NCBI GenBank assembly: GCA_907165275.2
Contig: OU015672.1
Coordinates: forward strand, 2,896,501-2,960,500
Length of the DNA: 64,000 nt
Origin: Zygaena filipendulae
Taxonomy: Eukaryota; Arthropoda; Insecta; Lepidoptera; Zygaenidae
Direction of reading: 5' to 3'
Shown here: positions 33,524 to 44,475 of the stretch, piece after piece
How positions within the stretch are numbered: the first letter of the stretch is position 1
How the letters are laid out: the number at the start of each line of letters is the position of its first letter
Notes under the pieces: model-generated
Seen by the model: only the letters and a program-made list of their open reading frames with translations
Told to the model about the DNA's origin: nothing
The model's database searches: none
Program-made: the position numbers and the translations under genes

Positions 33524-33890
33524 TCAATCATAATTTTGATTCAAAAAACAGATCTGATCGACAGCATCCGCTTGCAACCTGCTTCTTCTTATAGACAGCA
33601 TAATATATTCTGACTTAGAAAACATCCGTTTCGAAGGCACAGGCGTTGCTAGCACCGATAAATATTTTGGTGCTAAAACGTTTAATGACTCCAAGTGCTT
33701 GTTTGTGTTCCAAAATTGCGAGTCATTGTGTGGAGGTAATACATCAACATTTGGAATTTGGAATATCGAAGTACGTTTTGCCTAAAACATACGTAATGTT
33801 CTGTTAGATGTTTGAAAACGGCTCGCATATACAACTTTTTTACGTTGAGGTTTTCTGATGCTTGATCGTTATACATTTTGGCCATTTTAT
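33524..33890 (-). pseudogene. hAT transposase C-terminal fragment (second family)
   Basis: The minus strand ends at a TGA at 33524 after 'LNVLAPKYLSVLATPVPSKR', 'MFSKSEYIMLSIRRSRLQAD' and 'AVDQICFLNQNYD', a hAT dimerisation block. Upstream in another frame are 'ENLNVKKLYMRAVFKH' and 'KFQMLMYYLHT'. It differs from the hAT fragment at 22694 and carries a frameshift near 33735. Confidence 0.65.
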
Positions 33891-33974
33891 TAATACTTAG
33901 TCTGACGGCAAATACATACGACGGCGAATCATGAAATTGTCGAGTTAGTGCAGTATTGATTTATTGTAATGAAA

Positions 33975-34304
33975 TCAGCAATCTTTTAAAAAAATCATGT
34001 AAAATTTCACGCAACGCTTTCGATCTAACAAGTACATGGAGAGTTTTATCTTTATCTCTGTCTTTTCTTGATCTTTCACTGACGTACCTTGGAGACCGGA
34101 AGGTGCAGCCTGTGGTTCAGACTCGAGACTACCGGTCTCCAATTCAGAGTCAATGTCTGCCTGCGGTGACACTGGCGTCCTGCACGAGCGGGGTTCGACA
34201 TCGGGTAATCCCACCAACCATTTCCTCACATGGTCCGTCCCGGCGACTTCCTCTCCCTCCTCTTCATCCAGGTCCATCGTCTCCGCCCGCTCGGCCAGAG
34301 ACAT
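33975..34304 (-). pseudogene. Fused N- and C-part of piggyBac transposase (109 codons)
   Basis: Begins 'MSLAERAETMDLDEEEGEEV' like the intact transposase and matches it for about 76 residues to 'GTSV'. It then has 'KDQEKTEIKIKLSMYLLDRK', where the intact protein (residue about 541) has 'KDQKLSMYLLERK', and ends after 'FYMIFLKDC' in a shifted frame. The extra residues at the junction come from repeated AAGAT-like filler. It lacks all catalytic residues and could at most make a short peptide. Confidence 0.8.
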
Positions 34305-35574
34305 ACTGCAAACAAATAAACCAATATAACATCACATAATACCATCTTCATTTTATTGTTGATTGGTAACCTAATAGTGCAATAAGAGTTGACTGCCAGT
34401 GCTGCTTCTGTTTTCTCCACCCTGGTGAAGGGGGGAAAAGGGTGAAAAAATTTATAAATATCCATGCCCTGGCCTTGAAGGGATGTCTGACTGCTGGTCG
34501 TACCTAAAGTGCGCGTTGCATCACACCCCAAGGGGGTCACTTTGCGTCGGCGAAGCGGCGGAAGTGACGCTGACCCCGGCCTCCACGCGCCTGGTGCAAT
34601 CGATGCAGGTGCAATATTTTGTTTACGTCTTCAGAATTGCACTCCTCACTTTACGTACGACCAGCAAGACGTTCTTTCAGGGTCAGGGCATGGATATTTA
34701 TAAACTTTTTCAGGGAAAATAGGCGTGATTATGTATTATCTTTTTTTTAGAGCGGTGGTCGAGGTGAATCCAACCTCAAGGGGGTTACCTACTTTTAGTG
34801 GCTGAAGCGCTGGAAGTGACCCCTGGGGGGTCCGTGGGTGCGCTGCCACTCCCTGCCTCCAGGCGCCTGGTGGAGTCGATGCCCTAAGTGCAATATTTTG
34901 TTTATATGTATACATGTTGTCACGCAAATTTTCCCTTGCGGGGTAGGCAGAAGGGGTCGGTATGCAAATATTCCAATACATGGGGGCAGAAATACACTTG
35001 AATACTTACAATCGCGGCCTCCAGACGCGTGGAGTCTCCTCGAGCATGGGCTGCCTGAACGGCCCTTCACTGGCCCTCTCCAGGCAGCGCCGTGCCCGGC
35101 TTTTCTGCAGCGTCGGCATCGCGGATCGCGATCAGGACCTTGTCCACGACCTCGTCAACGCGTTCTGCGCTCTAGCCATACTATAAATAATATTTTCTAA
35201 TTAGTCTTAAAACAATACAATAAATTAGGTCGTCAATATGAACTAATAAATTAGATCGGAAAATAAACGAATAAAATAGAACATCCAAATAAAGTTAGTG
35301 AGTTGGAGCTCGTCCACAACAAACTAACAAAAATAGATCATCCACATAAAGTTAGAAAATAGGTCATCCACGTAAAGTAATATAAGTAGGGACTCAAAAT
35401 CGCACTAAGCTGAAGTAAATACATGACGGGCTACAGAACGGAATTCAATAAATTATTCACGAAAAATGATAAACTCAAAAGTCATTATCAGCTTACAACA
35501 CCATAGGAGCCAATCATTTATTACGTATGACTATTTTCGCTAGTTTTTGACCCCCTTCCCCCCCATATTATAAG

Positions 35575-35700
35575 AAAAAATAAGAATAGACAGACTCGGC
35601 TCCCTCTTGTAATAGTTAGACCGACTGGCCCCCTCTTGTAACAGTTAGACCGACTTGCCCCTTCTTGAAATATTTAGACCGACTTGCAGACGTAATAAAT
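35575..35700. repeat. Subterminal 'tagaccgacttgcccc' repeats, deleted piggyBac copy
   Basis: Three to four imperfect units of 'gttagaccgacttgccccttc', also present in the intact copy (40426-40560). Typical subterminal repeats, here degraded. Confidence 0.65.
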
Positions 35701-35841
35701 GATTGGCCCCATATTACTTGGATTAGTATGTGTATCACTATGAAACTAAAGAAAAAATGAACGAACAGAACTACGGGACCGAGTAGGTACCCACTTAGTA
35801 CGCATCAAAAAAAAAGTAGCAAAAAATCATATTTACAATAC

Positions 35842-36279
35842 GGATAGTATAAAATGGTCTGGTATAGCACCTCCTTAAAAAGAAAAACATTGAAAATATT
35901 TTGTACTTGTGCAAGTACAATAGGTTTTTACGCAGTATATCAAAAACCATATAAAAAAAGTTAAAGGTTTTATTTAGTATCAAAAATAAATAATATAATA
36001 CTTCTAAACATCACTTAAGTGAACATTTTACATTATTACAACATAAATAATCTTTTTCTTATAGAAATTATTATAAAATCCAGTCTCAAAGACAATTAAA
36101 GCATAATCAACGTTGATAAATCAAAGAATACTTATCAAAATAGAGCACATACAATTGTAAATAATCTTCCTTACATACTAGTTAATTGAGATTTTAGAGT
36201 TAAATCACATTCAAGTATAAGAGATCAATGTGAATTTATTATAATAACTACTCTTGTCTATACTCTTCGGTAAGTAATC
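35842..36279. other. No gene seen
   Basis: AT-rich non-coding sequence right of the deleted piggyBac copy. Confidence 0.3.
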
Positions 36280-36720
36280 AGGTTGCATCAGAGGTGGATT
36301 AAAAACGCTCAGGCATTCCAAACGCTTTATCGGTGACAAAACCGATGAGGAACTATTACGCAGCATACTTCTCTTAAGTCGCAATCAGGCCCGCCTAATC
36401 ACTGGTGTGCTTACAGGTCACTTCGGGACAAAGGAATACCTCACGAAAATGAAACTCGCGAGCGACTCATTCTGCAGGAAGTGCGGCGTAGAGGTGGAAA
36501 CAATGGAATGGAATGGAATGATTCAGAGACGTTCTCCGATATGTCTTGGAATGATAATATTCCAGCGACAAGAGAACAACTCTCCCTCGTCGCTAACCGT
36601 AATACTGCAAAAGCGAAGAAAAAGGCGTCTAAAACGAATCTAGCGTCAAATACCGTTAGTTCGGAATATGTCCTCTACTGAGAAGAACTGACAAGAAACT
36701 CAACAGGGCTGCCTTTTTTC
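36280..36720 (+). pseudogene. LINE C-terminal fragment
   Basis: From about 36299: 'LKTLRHSKRFIGDKTDEEL', 'LLSRNQARLITGVLTGHFGT', 'KEYLTKMKLASDSFCRKCG'. This is the C-terminal RNase H/knuckle-like tail found in R1/Loa-type and related non-LTR elements. The frame decays after 'ETMEW' in an 'atggaatgg' repeat. The rest to about 36720 ('gagaagaactgacaagaaac') looks like 3' UTR. Confidence 0.55.
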
Positions 36721-37209
36721 TTCTATTACATTATCACCGAATGAAATGTGCACCAAAAGTCTTTACAATACCATCAACACAAAACCTGCCTGCTCTTGCG
36801 CATGTTTGTTTGGTAACAAAGCCTGATAACTTAACTTTCGTTTTTGAATTTTCTTTAATTAGTGTTATTTGCTACTGTTATGCACTTTTCTCATTTATTA
36901 GTGTTATTATTTCAAAAATATAAAACATATTTACTTTACTTTTCCATGTTACACTGGACTAAAGCCAAAATACTCAGCAAAATACACAAAAATAAAAATC
37001 TATTTTATTCGTTTTAGAAGTGCATCGCGGTGATAAAACTGCTACACAGATATTGTGGAACTAAACCACATAATAAATGTACCACGGACAGACCAAGCTC
37101 AATACAAAAATGCCCATACTTCTTCTACCGTGGTGTTAGAACTTAGCGACGACATGGTATCCCATTCATACCCCATTCATACAAACGGTATCCAAAAGGG
37201 TATAACTTT

Positions 37210-39301
37210 TCAATGTCGCCTTCTGGCCTGACGGCTGACAACATCTTTGCCGTTGAGGTGTGGGAGCGTGTGCCAATCGCTCCAACAAGCTTCATCGCAC
37301 AAAAACTCGTCGCATTGGACGCATTTCAACGAAATTCTCTTTCGAATACCGTTCCGAAGATAAATGTGACATAACCCTCTCAACTTGTTCCCACGCATCA
37401 ATTTGGGCACGTGTAATACACCCCTACTTAGTCTCAAAGTTTCAGAAACAGTAGTAGGAGTCGCTCGTGGTAAAGTGCGGCAGTGCTTCGCCACGAGAGA
37501 GTCAACCAGCTGCTCCCGAAATTTTCGATGCGTCAGTTGAGGTCTACCACGACGCTCCAATGATCCGGACAACAAGATAAAAGCGTTAAGCACACTGACG
37601 TTCAGCAACCTTTTAAAAATTTTCATGTAAAATTTTACACATCTCTTTCGCTCTAACAAGTACATGGAGAGTTTTTGATCTTTAAGATCAACACCCCCCA
37701 TGGTACTGTTGTAATCTCGTACAGCAATAGGCTTTACGAGATTACGCCCTGCCTTTATACCCACGAAGGTCTCAGAAGTGTGGTAAGTGGAGATCATGTT
37801 CACCATCTTGGAGTCTTTCCATGCGATTATGGAGACATCTCCGCAATGGCGAGCAATGATCGTCCCCTTCGCCACACTTTTGGGAGCCTTCGCGATGTCC
37901 AACGGTACGTGTTTGCGGTTTGGACGTAAAGTTCCTAAACATGGATTTGATAATCCATGATTCTTCAAGTACCTTGCTAACGCTGGAGAATTATAAAAAT
38001 TATCCATAGTCACAAGATGCCCGCGACGTTCAAGGCCTTTCAATAAATCGAGTACAACTTGTGTACTCTTGCCTGCTAGGTCAATACTAGGAGCGATATC
38101 GGTATCGTGGTCAGAATTCTTTCCCGTGTATATAATAAATTTCCATAAATAACCAGTCCTCGATTCACATAATTCGTAAGATTTTATGCCAAAACGCGCG
38201 GCCTTTGACCTTATAGCTTGGACCCAGGACAAGCGCCCCTTGTATAAAGTCAAAGACTCATCAATTGCGATATCCTGATGGAGGTTATATAATTTAGAAA
38301 ATTTGTTATTCAAATGGCTGAGGACTGGTGCAATTTTCGCTAATTTCGCCGAATACACAATCCCATCTCCTTGCGGCAAATTCTGACCTACATCAGAATT
38401 GTCCGCAAAGTGGATGAACTTGTTGAGCAAAATGTAGCGATTATACGTCATGAGCTTTCGGAAATTGGGCATTTCTAGCCAGCCGGACGTCTTCCAATAT
38501 TCGCTCTGAGATGTCCGATGATCAAATCCCATTAGTATGTAAATGGCAAAAAACAAGTACATCTCGTCTACATTTGTGTTCACCCACCGATGTAAACGAG
38601 ATGACCGTTTCAATGAACCTGCCAATTTTTTCGTGCTGATTTCCTGCTCCGCGTACCTATTGGTTTCGAGCACGATATGCTCCATGATGTCATTACTCCA
38701 AATCGCCGCAAAGGCACCATAGGGCGTATCATAGTCTTCGATAGGCCCAGGGGTGGAACCGGTAAATTCTTCGGGCTTGCCCCTGAACGTACCAAAGTCA
38801 TTATGCCACGTGAAAACATTAGATCCGCAGTTCAATCCATCAACAACCTCATCCATTTCTCCAGTTACAATATTGATGATGTTACGGTCACATTCATCCA
38901 AATCATCGTCGTCTGGAATTTCCCGATTCAAACCAGCGTTGGCAGTGAATTCGGCAGCATCGAACTCATCGTCAAAGTCGGACTCGAATTCACTGCCAAC
39001 GTTTTCCGTTCGTGCAGTACGCCCGTACGTCACTCCTGAAGTGGATGGCACGTTTGTGTCACTGCAGGCAGTCACTGACGTACCTTGGAGACCGGAAGGC
39101 CCAGCCTGAGGTTCAGACTCCAGACTACCGGTCTCTAAGTCAGAGTCAATGTCTGCCTGCGGTGACACTGGCGTCCTGCACGAGCGGGGTTCGACCTCGG
39201 GGAATCCCACCAACCATTTCCTCACATGGTCCGTTCCGGCGACTTCCTCTCCCTCGTCTTCGTCCAAGTCCATCGCCTCCGCCCGCTCGGCCAGAGACAT
39301 A
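37210..39301 (-). CDS. piggyBac-family transposase, intact (main exon)
   Basis: 696 codons from ATG 39300 to the stop at 37210, no interruption. The N-terminal 150 residues are acidic. The catalytic core shows 'IAIDESLTLYKGRLSW' (first Asp, about residue 346), 'VTMDNFYNSPAL' (second Asp, about 433) and 'RDYNSTMGGVDLKDQ' (third Asp, about 537), the piggyBac DDD triad. The C-terminus has a Cys-rich domain ('LKCVQCDEFLCDEACWSDWH') used for end recognition. The exon begins one base before the ATG after a TTTGCAG acceptor. An upstream exon ending in phase 2 would therefore add residues in frame, so the ATG may be internal in the spliced product. Likely able to make a full transposase. Confidence 0.92.
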
Positions 39302-39492
39302 CTGCAAACAAATAAACCGATATAACATCACATAATACCATCTTCATTTTATTGTTGATTGATAACCTAAAATAAGAGTGCTGCTTCTGTTTTCATCTCA
39401 CAATATCACCTTGGTGAAGGGGGGAAAAGGACATCTAACTGCTGGTAGTACCATAGTGCAATCTAAAGGCGTAAACAAAATATTGCACTTAC

Positions 39493-39618
39493 TGGATGGA
39501 CTCGGCCAGGCACTTCGACGGAGGGAGAGCTCGCACGGAACCCCCAGGGGTCCGCGCCACTCCCTTGGCCTCGCCGACGCGAAGTGAACCCCCTGGGGTG
39601 ATGTTTACTTCAAACGCT
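39493..39618 (-). CDS. piggyBac cassette exon 3 (126 bp)
   Basis: Bounded by a TTTTTTTAG acceptor and a CA|GTAAGTGCAATATTTTG donor. Read in phase 2 it gives 42 residues: 'LAFEVNITPGGSLRVGEAKG', then 'VARTPGGSVRAL', ending 'CLAESIQ'. Length is a multiple of three, so inclusion or skipping keeps the frame. It is paralogous to the exons at 39708 and 39978. No known domain. Confidence 0.6.
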
Positions 39619-39707
39619 CTAAAAAAAGATAATACATATACACATCACGCCTATTTTCCCTGAAACGGAGTGTAATTCTGAAGGCGTAAACAAAATATTG
39701 CACTTAC

Positions 39708-39824
39708 GGCATTGACTGGAGCATGGAGGCAGGGAGCGGCGGTGCACCCAAGTGGGGGGTCACTTCCAGTGCTTCACCCACTGGAAGTAACCCCCCTGTC
39801 GTGGGATCCACCTCGAACTCCAAT
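39708..39824 (-). CDS. piggyBac cassette exon 2 (117 bp)
   Basis: Bounded by a TTTTTTTTAG acceptor and a GCC|GTAAGTGCAATATTTTG donor. In phase 2 it reads 'LLEFEVDPTTGGLLPVGEAL', then 'EVTPHLGAPPLPASML', ending 'QSMP'. It has a symmetric phase like cassette 3 and joins in frame to the main exon. The downstream intron starts with the same 17 bases as the other two cassettes. Confidence 0.6.
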
Positions 39825-39977
39825 CTAAAAAAAAGATAATGCATATATACATCACGCCTATTTCCCCTGAAAAAGTTTATAAATATCCATGCCCTGGCCT
39901 GCAAGGAACTCCTAACTGCACCAGCACCTAAAGTGCAGAGTGTAATTCTGAAGGCGTAAACAAAATATTGCACTTAC

Positions 39978-40095
39978 TGCATCGGAGATTGCTCCAAGCG
40001 CCTGGAGGCCGGCAGTTGTCCCCCAGGTGTCACTTGCGCCGCCTCGTCGACGCAAAGTGGACCCCCCTGGGGTGCGGTTGACATTCAGCACTGAT
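39978..40095 (-). CDS. piggyBac cassette exon 1 (118 bp, frameshifted)
   Basis: Same acceptor/donor type as its two paralogues, but 118 bp long, one more than 117. Near the 'accccagggggg' run it has an extra G. Before it the frame reads 'VLNVNRTPGG'; after it the homologous frame reads 'VDEAAQVTPGGQLPASRRL'. If included, the main transposase frame would be lost; if skipped, it is kept. Confidence 0.55.
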
Positions 40096-40204
40096 CTAAA
40101 AAAAATATAATACATATATACATGTCGTCACGGTTATTTTCCCTTGCGGGGTAGGTATGCAAATATTCCAATACATGGGGACGGAAATACACTTGAATAC
40201 TTAC

Positions 40205-40386
40205 AACCGCGGCCTCCAGACGCGAGGAGTTTCCTCGAGCACGGGCTGCCTGAACGGGCCTTCCATAGCCCTCTCCAGGCAGCGCCGTGCCCGGCTGTTT
40301 TGCAGTGTTGGGGTGGCGGACCGCGATCGCGATCTAGTACGCGATCGCGACCGCGACCTCGCCAGCGCGTTTTGCGCTCTTGACAT
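40205..40386 (-). CDS. SR-rich first exon of the piggyBac gene
   Basis: From ATG 40386: 'MSRAQNALARSRSRSRTRSR', then 'SRSATPTLQNSRARRCLERA', to a TT|GTAAGT donor at 40205 (182 bp, ends in phase 2). The Arg/Ser repeat resembles SR domains or a basic nuclear targeting region. Joined to the main exon's leading T it gives a continuous frame into the transposase. In the deleted copy (35010-35186) the same exon has a stop in the SR tract. Translation start and use are inferred. Confidence 0.55.
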
Positions 40387-40425
40387 ACTATAAATAATAT
40401 TTACTAATTAAAATCTTGTAATAGT

Positions 40426-40560
40426 TAGACCGACTTGCCCCCCTTGAAATATTCAGGCTGACTTGACCCCCCTGGAATATTTAGACAGACTTGCCCCCCT
40501 GGAATATTTAGACCGACTTGCCCCCCTTAAAATATTTAGACCGACTTGTCCCCCTAAAGG
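40426..40560. repeat. Subterminal 24-bp repeats of the piggyBac element
   Basis: Five imperfect units of 'atatttagaccgacttgccc' followed by CCCT/CCTT, in tandem. The deleted copy has fewer and more diverged units at 35575-35700. Likely transposase-binding region. Confidence 0.75.
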
Positions 40561-40779
40561 AAAGGAAAATGTATAAAAAGAACTATCGAGACTGGCTCCC
40601 ACCCCCTTGTAAGAAAATAAGTCATGGTCGGGGCCCCCCTAATCGTCTTACGTAATAAATGAATGGCCCCATATTAGTTTGATTAGTGTGCATATCATTA
40701 TGAAACTAAAGAAAGAACGAACGAACAAAACTACGGAACCGAGTAGGTCTAGGTACCCATACAATGAAATAGGGAATAA

Positions 40780-41009
40780 TAAAAATTAATGCAAAAATAA
40801 CGAAATGAATACCCCCCGATCTGGGTCGTTTTTGGCGCAGAGGTTGTCCGTGGCCATTCAACGCGGCAATGCGGCGAGTGTCATGGGCACCTTTCCGCCG
40901 GGAGCGACCCAGACCGGCGGTTTTCTATGACTATGACTTTTATTTTTAATTTTGACTATTGTAATGACTAATTTAAATAAATTTATATAAACTGTAAATA
41001 AAAAAAATT
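40780..41009 (+). pseudogene. 5'-truncated LINE, last codons and 3' UTR
   Basis: The plus strand reads 'AQRLSVAIQRGNAASVMGTF' and then 'PPGATQTGGFL' to a TGA at about 40928, followed by an AT-rich tail ending in A-rich sequence at about 41005. 'QRGNAASVLGT'-type ends are characteristic of a lepidopteran non-LTR family. A short insertion into the piggyBac right flank. Confidence 0.65.
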
Positions 41010-41410
41010 CTATTAGTTTAGTTAGTATGCGTATCACTATGAAACTAAAGAATCAACGAACGAACAGAACTACGGAACCGAGTGGGTACCCACCAAAAAA
41101 AAAGTAACAAAACTTCATATTTACAATACTTGTCGCGGAAACCGCGAGATTCTAAGGTTAGTCAACTTGCTGTCGATTCGCTCAGGTTGTCCAGACTGTA
41201 TAAATCTCCTTAACCTTAGTAACAATAAAAAGGATAAAGGGCTTGTACACAAAACTGCGATGCGACGCGATGCGAATTCGCAACGCAGAAAATTACGACA
41301 CGAATTGCTGCGATGCGATTTCGTGCGGCAAGGCGTCTCCCAGTGTGACCATTCCTTCGACGACCGTTAACCGTACTAAACGTATTTTGAATTGAAAGCT
41401 AGGTCGTGAC

Positions 41411-43528
41411 ATGGATCGTTAAAAGAAGTGTGCACTTTTATTATTGCTTAGGAGATATAGAAAAAAGAAACAAAGAAGATTTTGGGTTCATCCATTTATT
41501 ACTATTATGAATCCTGATGGAAACTGTTTTCTTCTAAAATATAAAGCTTTGAAAACCGACGAAAAAAAATTTTTGGAGTATTTTAGAATGAGCATATCTT
41601 CATTCGAAGTGCTTTTAAGTTTATTATCACCATATCTTCAGAAACAATCGTACAAGGGGAGAATTCCTGTTATGCCTCTGGAAATGATTGGCCTCACTAT
41701 CCGGTAAGTAAAGTAAGACAATAATTGTTTACATTAGTTTTTATTGAGAAAAGAGTTTTTAAAATATTACAATCCATAAAATTTACGAAAAATCAAACTC
41801 TTCTTCAGTTGAAAGTGTGCTTAATATGCTTGAGTTAGAAAAATCATTACTGGGTGAATCAATTTGATCTGGTATGTTAGATGACTGTGGACGTATCAGT
41901 GGCGTTTGTTGAGATGTCGCAAAATGTTGAGTTTGATAGCCACCCTGGTAGTTGCTATTCGGATAGTAGTAGCCATGAGGTTGATGCAATTCTGTTAAAA
42001 TTTGAAGAACTCTGCTCTGAAAGAGAGTTTTATTGTCATCTAATCTTTCAAGTGATGGTAAAATACCTTTAAAAAAAGATATGTGTCTATTCTCAGGTTC
42101 CTTTAAAATCTTTACAATATCATCTTCAAATGTATTATTAACCATCTTTCTTTTTGGTGGCTGCCTTTGGTAACGTATTTTAGATGTACCTTCTTGATTA
42201 TCTTGCTTATTTTCTGACTCATTTATACTAGTAGTGGTCTCATTTTGCAAATTTTTCTTAAGAAATTGTAATTGTTTGTACAGATGGTATTCTTTTATAT
42301 TTTTGGATCCAGACCCTGACCTACTTGCATCTTTGAGTTTCTTTTCATATTTATTAAAGGTATCCTTAATCCCTCTCCATCTTTGTATTACTAAATTACC
42401 TGCAAAAAAAATAGACAATATTTAATTTATTTATTTATTTATAATTCATCAAATACCGATTGTACAGAACAATAAAATAATAATAATAACAATAGGCGAA
42501 CTTAACGCTAGAAGCGTTGTCGACCAATGAATTAAATTAAAATAATTTATGTATTTTTATGTCGTTTTAGGTTAGTGTTCTTTACTTTTTAAGTTTGTTA
42601 TATAAATTAATCCTTATTTTTCTATTTATGTTACAGATTCCTAGCGTCCGGAAATGAAATCAGAAATATACATTTAGATTATTATCGAGGAATAAGTACA
42701 GTTGCTAAGATAATACGAGTAGTTTGTAAAGCAATATGGAAATTTTGTTTAAATGCAAACATACCAAAAATAACACAACAGCTGTTTGAAGAAATAGCTG
42801 CGGACTTTGACAAGAAAGCCAACTTCCCTAACTGTATTGGAGCCGTTGATGGGAAACATATTCGTATTCGTAGTCCCCCAAAAAGTGGATCACTTTTTTT
42901 TAATTACAAGGGCTACAATTCAATAGTTTTGTTGGCTATTGTGGACTCGAAATACAGATTCATCTATGTGGACATAGGAGCATATGGAAAGGAAAGTGAC
43001 TCCACTATTTTCCACAACACGAAACTGTACGACTTACTGATGAGAGGTGATTTGCCTACACCAACATCAAGGCCGTTACCGGGCTTTCAAGAACCGGTTC
43101 CATATGTTTTTGTCGGAGACGAAGCTTTTTCTATTTCGAATAATGTCATGCGTCCTTATTCTGGCAAGCATTTGTCTGTTAAACAAAGAGTATTCAACTA
43201 CCGTTTGAGTAGGGCAAGAAGATATGTCGAGTGTACTTTCGGCATACTAGCCAATAAGTGGCGAATATTTCACCGCCCCATTAACGTTTCATATGACTTT
43301 GCTATAGATATTGTTAAGGCTTGTTGCATACTACATAACTTTGTCATTAACCGTGATGAATTAGACACCCCTATTGAAATGATCATAGATGATTCCGAAC
43401 TACAACCACTTGAACAAGGGTTGAATGTAGGTAGTCAGGTGGTTGGTGCAAATATAATTAGAAACGAATATTCGGATTACTTTACAAGTGAAGTTGGAGC
43501 ATTAAGCTGGCAACTACAAAAAATTTAA
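41411..43528 (+). CDS. Harbinger DDE transposase 1 (two exons, early stop codon)
   Basis: Exon 1 41411-41703 and exon 2 42637-43528 join in phase 2 to 'LTIRFLASGNEI'. The core shows 'NCIGAVDGKHIRI' (first Asp), 'FIYVDIGAYGKESDS' (second Asp) and 'FNYRLSRARRYVECTFGILA' (Glu), followed by the usual 'CCILHNF' helix. The ATG at 41411 is followed by a TAA as the fourth codon; without it the frame is open to the end. So the copy is inactive unless translation starts later, and no other good start is visible before the conserved 'FWVHPF' block. Exon 2 lies inside the intron of the opposite-strand MADF gene. Confidence 0.8.
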
Positions 43529-43939
43529 GACTATACCATACGGCTTGTATTGTTGCTCGAGTTCTTGGTAATAAGTCAATACAACAGGTACAAAAGGACA
43601 CATCGTAAAACATTAAAGTAACTCGTTGTCGACGCCTAAACATTTGTAAACAATTTAAAGAATATTTTTTGTGCTTATATGAATAGAATGTTTGATTTGT
43701 AGGTAGTTTTAGTAAAAAGTAAAAAAAAAGTTATACTTAATAAATGTATTTGTGTACTTACCAAGTTTAGTTTTTTCATTGTTTTCTTTTTCCTCGAAAT
43801 TTGGAATTAAACTTTTACACACGTCCTTCCAAGCATCTTGTTTGATGAATTTGTTTTTATAATCTTCATTACTAGTGTCCCAAACAACAGGGCGCTCCTC
43901 AATCAGTGATATTAAAAAATCAACGTCGTATTCTGTCAT
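41783..43939 (-). CDS. Harbinger MADF protein 1 (two exons)
   Basis: Exon 1 43939-43762 and exon 2 42399-41783, joined by GTAAGT...TTTGCAG. The N-terminus 'FLISLIEERPVVWDTSNEDY', then 'WKDVCKSLIP', and after the join 'WRGIKDTFNKYEKKLKDASR', form a MADF (Myb/SANT-like) DNA-binding domain. A later 'SFFKGILPSLERLDDNKTLF' block resembles a BESS interaction motif, and the tail is rich in Ser, Gln and Pro. Family members bind the element's ends and bring the transposase to the nucleus. No stop interrupts the frame. Exon 2 sits in the transposase intron. Confidence 0.8.
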
Positions 43940-44110
43940 TTTTAAAGTACCTACACGTCTTGCCCACGCGCTGTCCCAGAGCGAACTAAAATGGTGTTAA
44001 CAAGTGTGACGCAACATCGCAGGAATGCGCGATGCGAATCAATTCGCAAGTTCTTGCGATGCGTAGAGGGAGCTCGCAGATTTTTGCGATGCGACGTCGC
44101 ATAATAGTGA

Positions 44111-44475
44111 ATTGTAAAGTACCTGCTACAAAGAGTATGGAGCCCCAGAGATCTGCGTGCTACACATCATCTAAAGTTGAGTAAGACAATTCTTCTTTCG
44201 GTTCCTGTGATGGTCATCTGATATGTTTATTTTGTGTTAACTGATTCATTCCCCCTTGAAGCTACAACATGTGGCCTAGCAGAAAGCTAGTCTACTCATA
44301 CACTGACGACCAGATCGACTCCTCCGGGTTGGATATCTGGTCATCCACCGAGCCGAGGTGACCAGATCCGGAGCGACTGAGATCAACTCCTCCGGGATGG
44401 CGATGAGCAGTTGACATTAGGCTATTGTAACTTAGAGTAATTACGAACTATGTCACTTAAAAGCGAAAAATAAAC
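44111..44475. other. No gene seen
   Basis: Contains two diverged copies of 'gatcgactcctccgggttgg' (near 44313 and 44381), perhaps an old LTR or satellite piece. Non-coding. Confidence 0.3.

Larger units (their letters stand above)
33975..35841 (-). mobile_element. Internally deleted and rearranged piggyBac copy
   Basis: Shares its 5' coding exon, its SR-type first exon (35010-35186) and its right-end sequence (to 'catatttacaatac' at 35841) with the intact copy at 36.9-41.1 kb. About 1.39 kb of transposase is gone. The cassette block at about 34495-34920 is inverted relative to the intact copy. Non-autonomous; terminal repeats were not placed. Confidence 0.7.
36960..41147 (-). mobile_element. 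piggyBac-family element with intact transposase
   Basis: Contains one intact transposase exon, three cassette exons, an SR-rich first exon and subterminal repeats. The right edge is set by the end of similarity with the deleted copy ('catatttacaatac' ending near 41147); the left edge is uncertain. A 3' LINE tail lies at 40780-41009 between two copies of an end segment. TTAA target sites could not be paired by eye. Confidence 0.6.
41236..44110. mobile_element. PIF/Harbinger element 1
   Basis: Two-gene Harbinger element (DDE plus MADF). GCGATGCGA/AATTCGCA motifs are repeated inside both ends (41256-41340 and 44012-44105), as expected for subterminal repeats. A left TAA (about 41235) precedes AGGGCTTGTACACAAAACTG; the right terminal repeat is not clearly preserved. 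Exact bounds uncertain. Confidence 0.65.

Noticed and set aside
38677..39335. Plus-strand ORFs of 107-120 codons over the piggyBac N-terminus
   Set aside because: Antisense of an acidic, GC-rich coding region; no independent signal.
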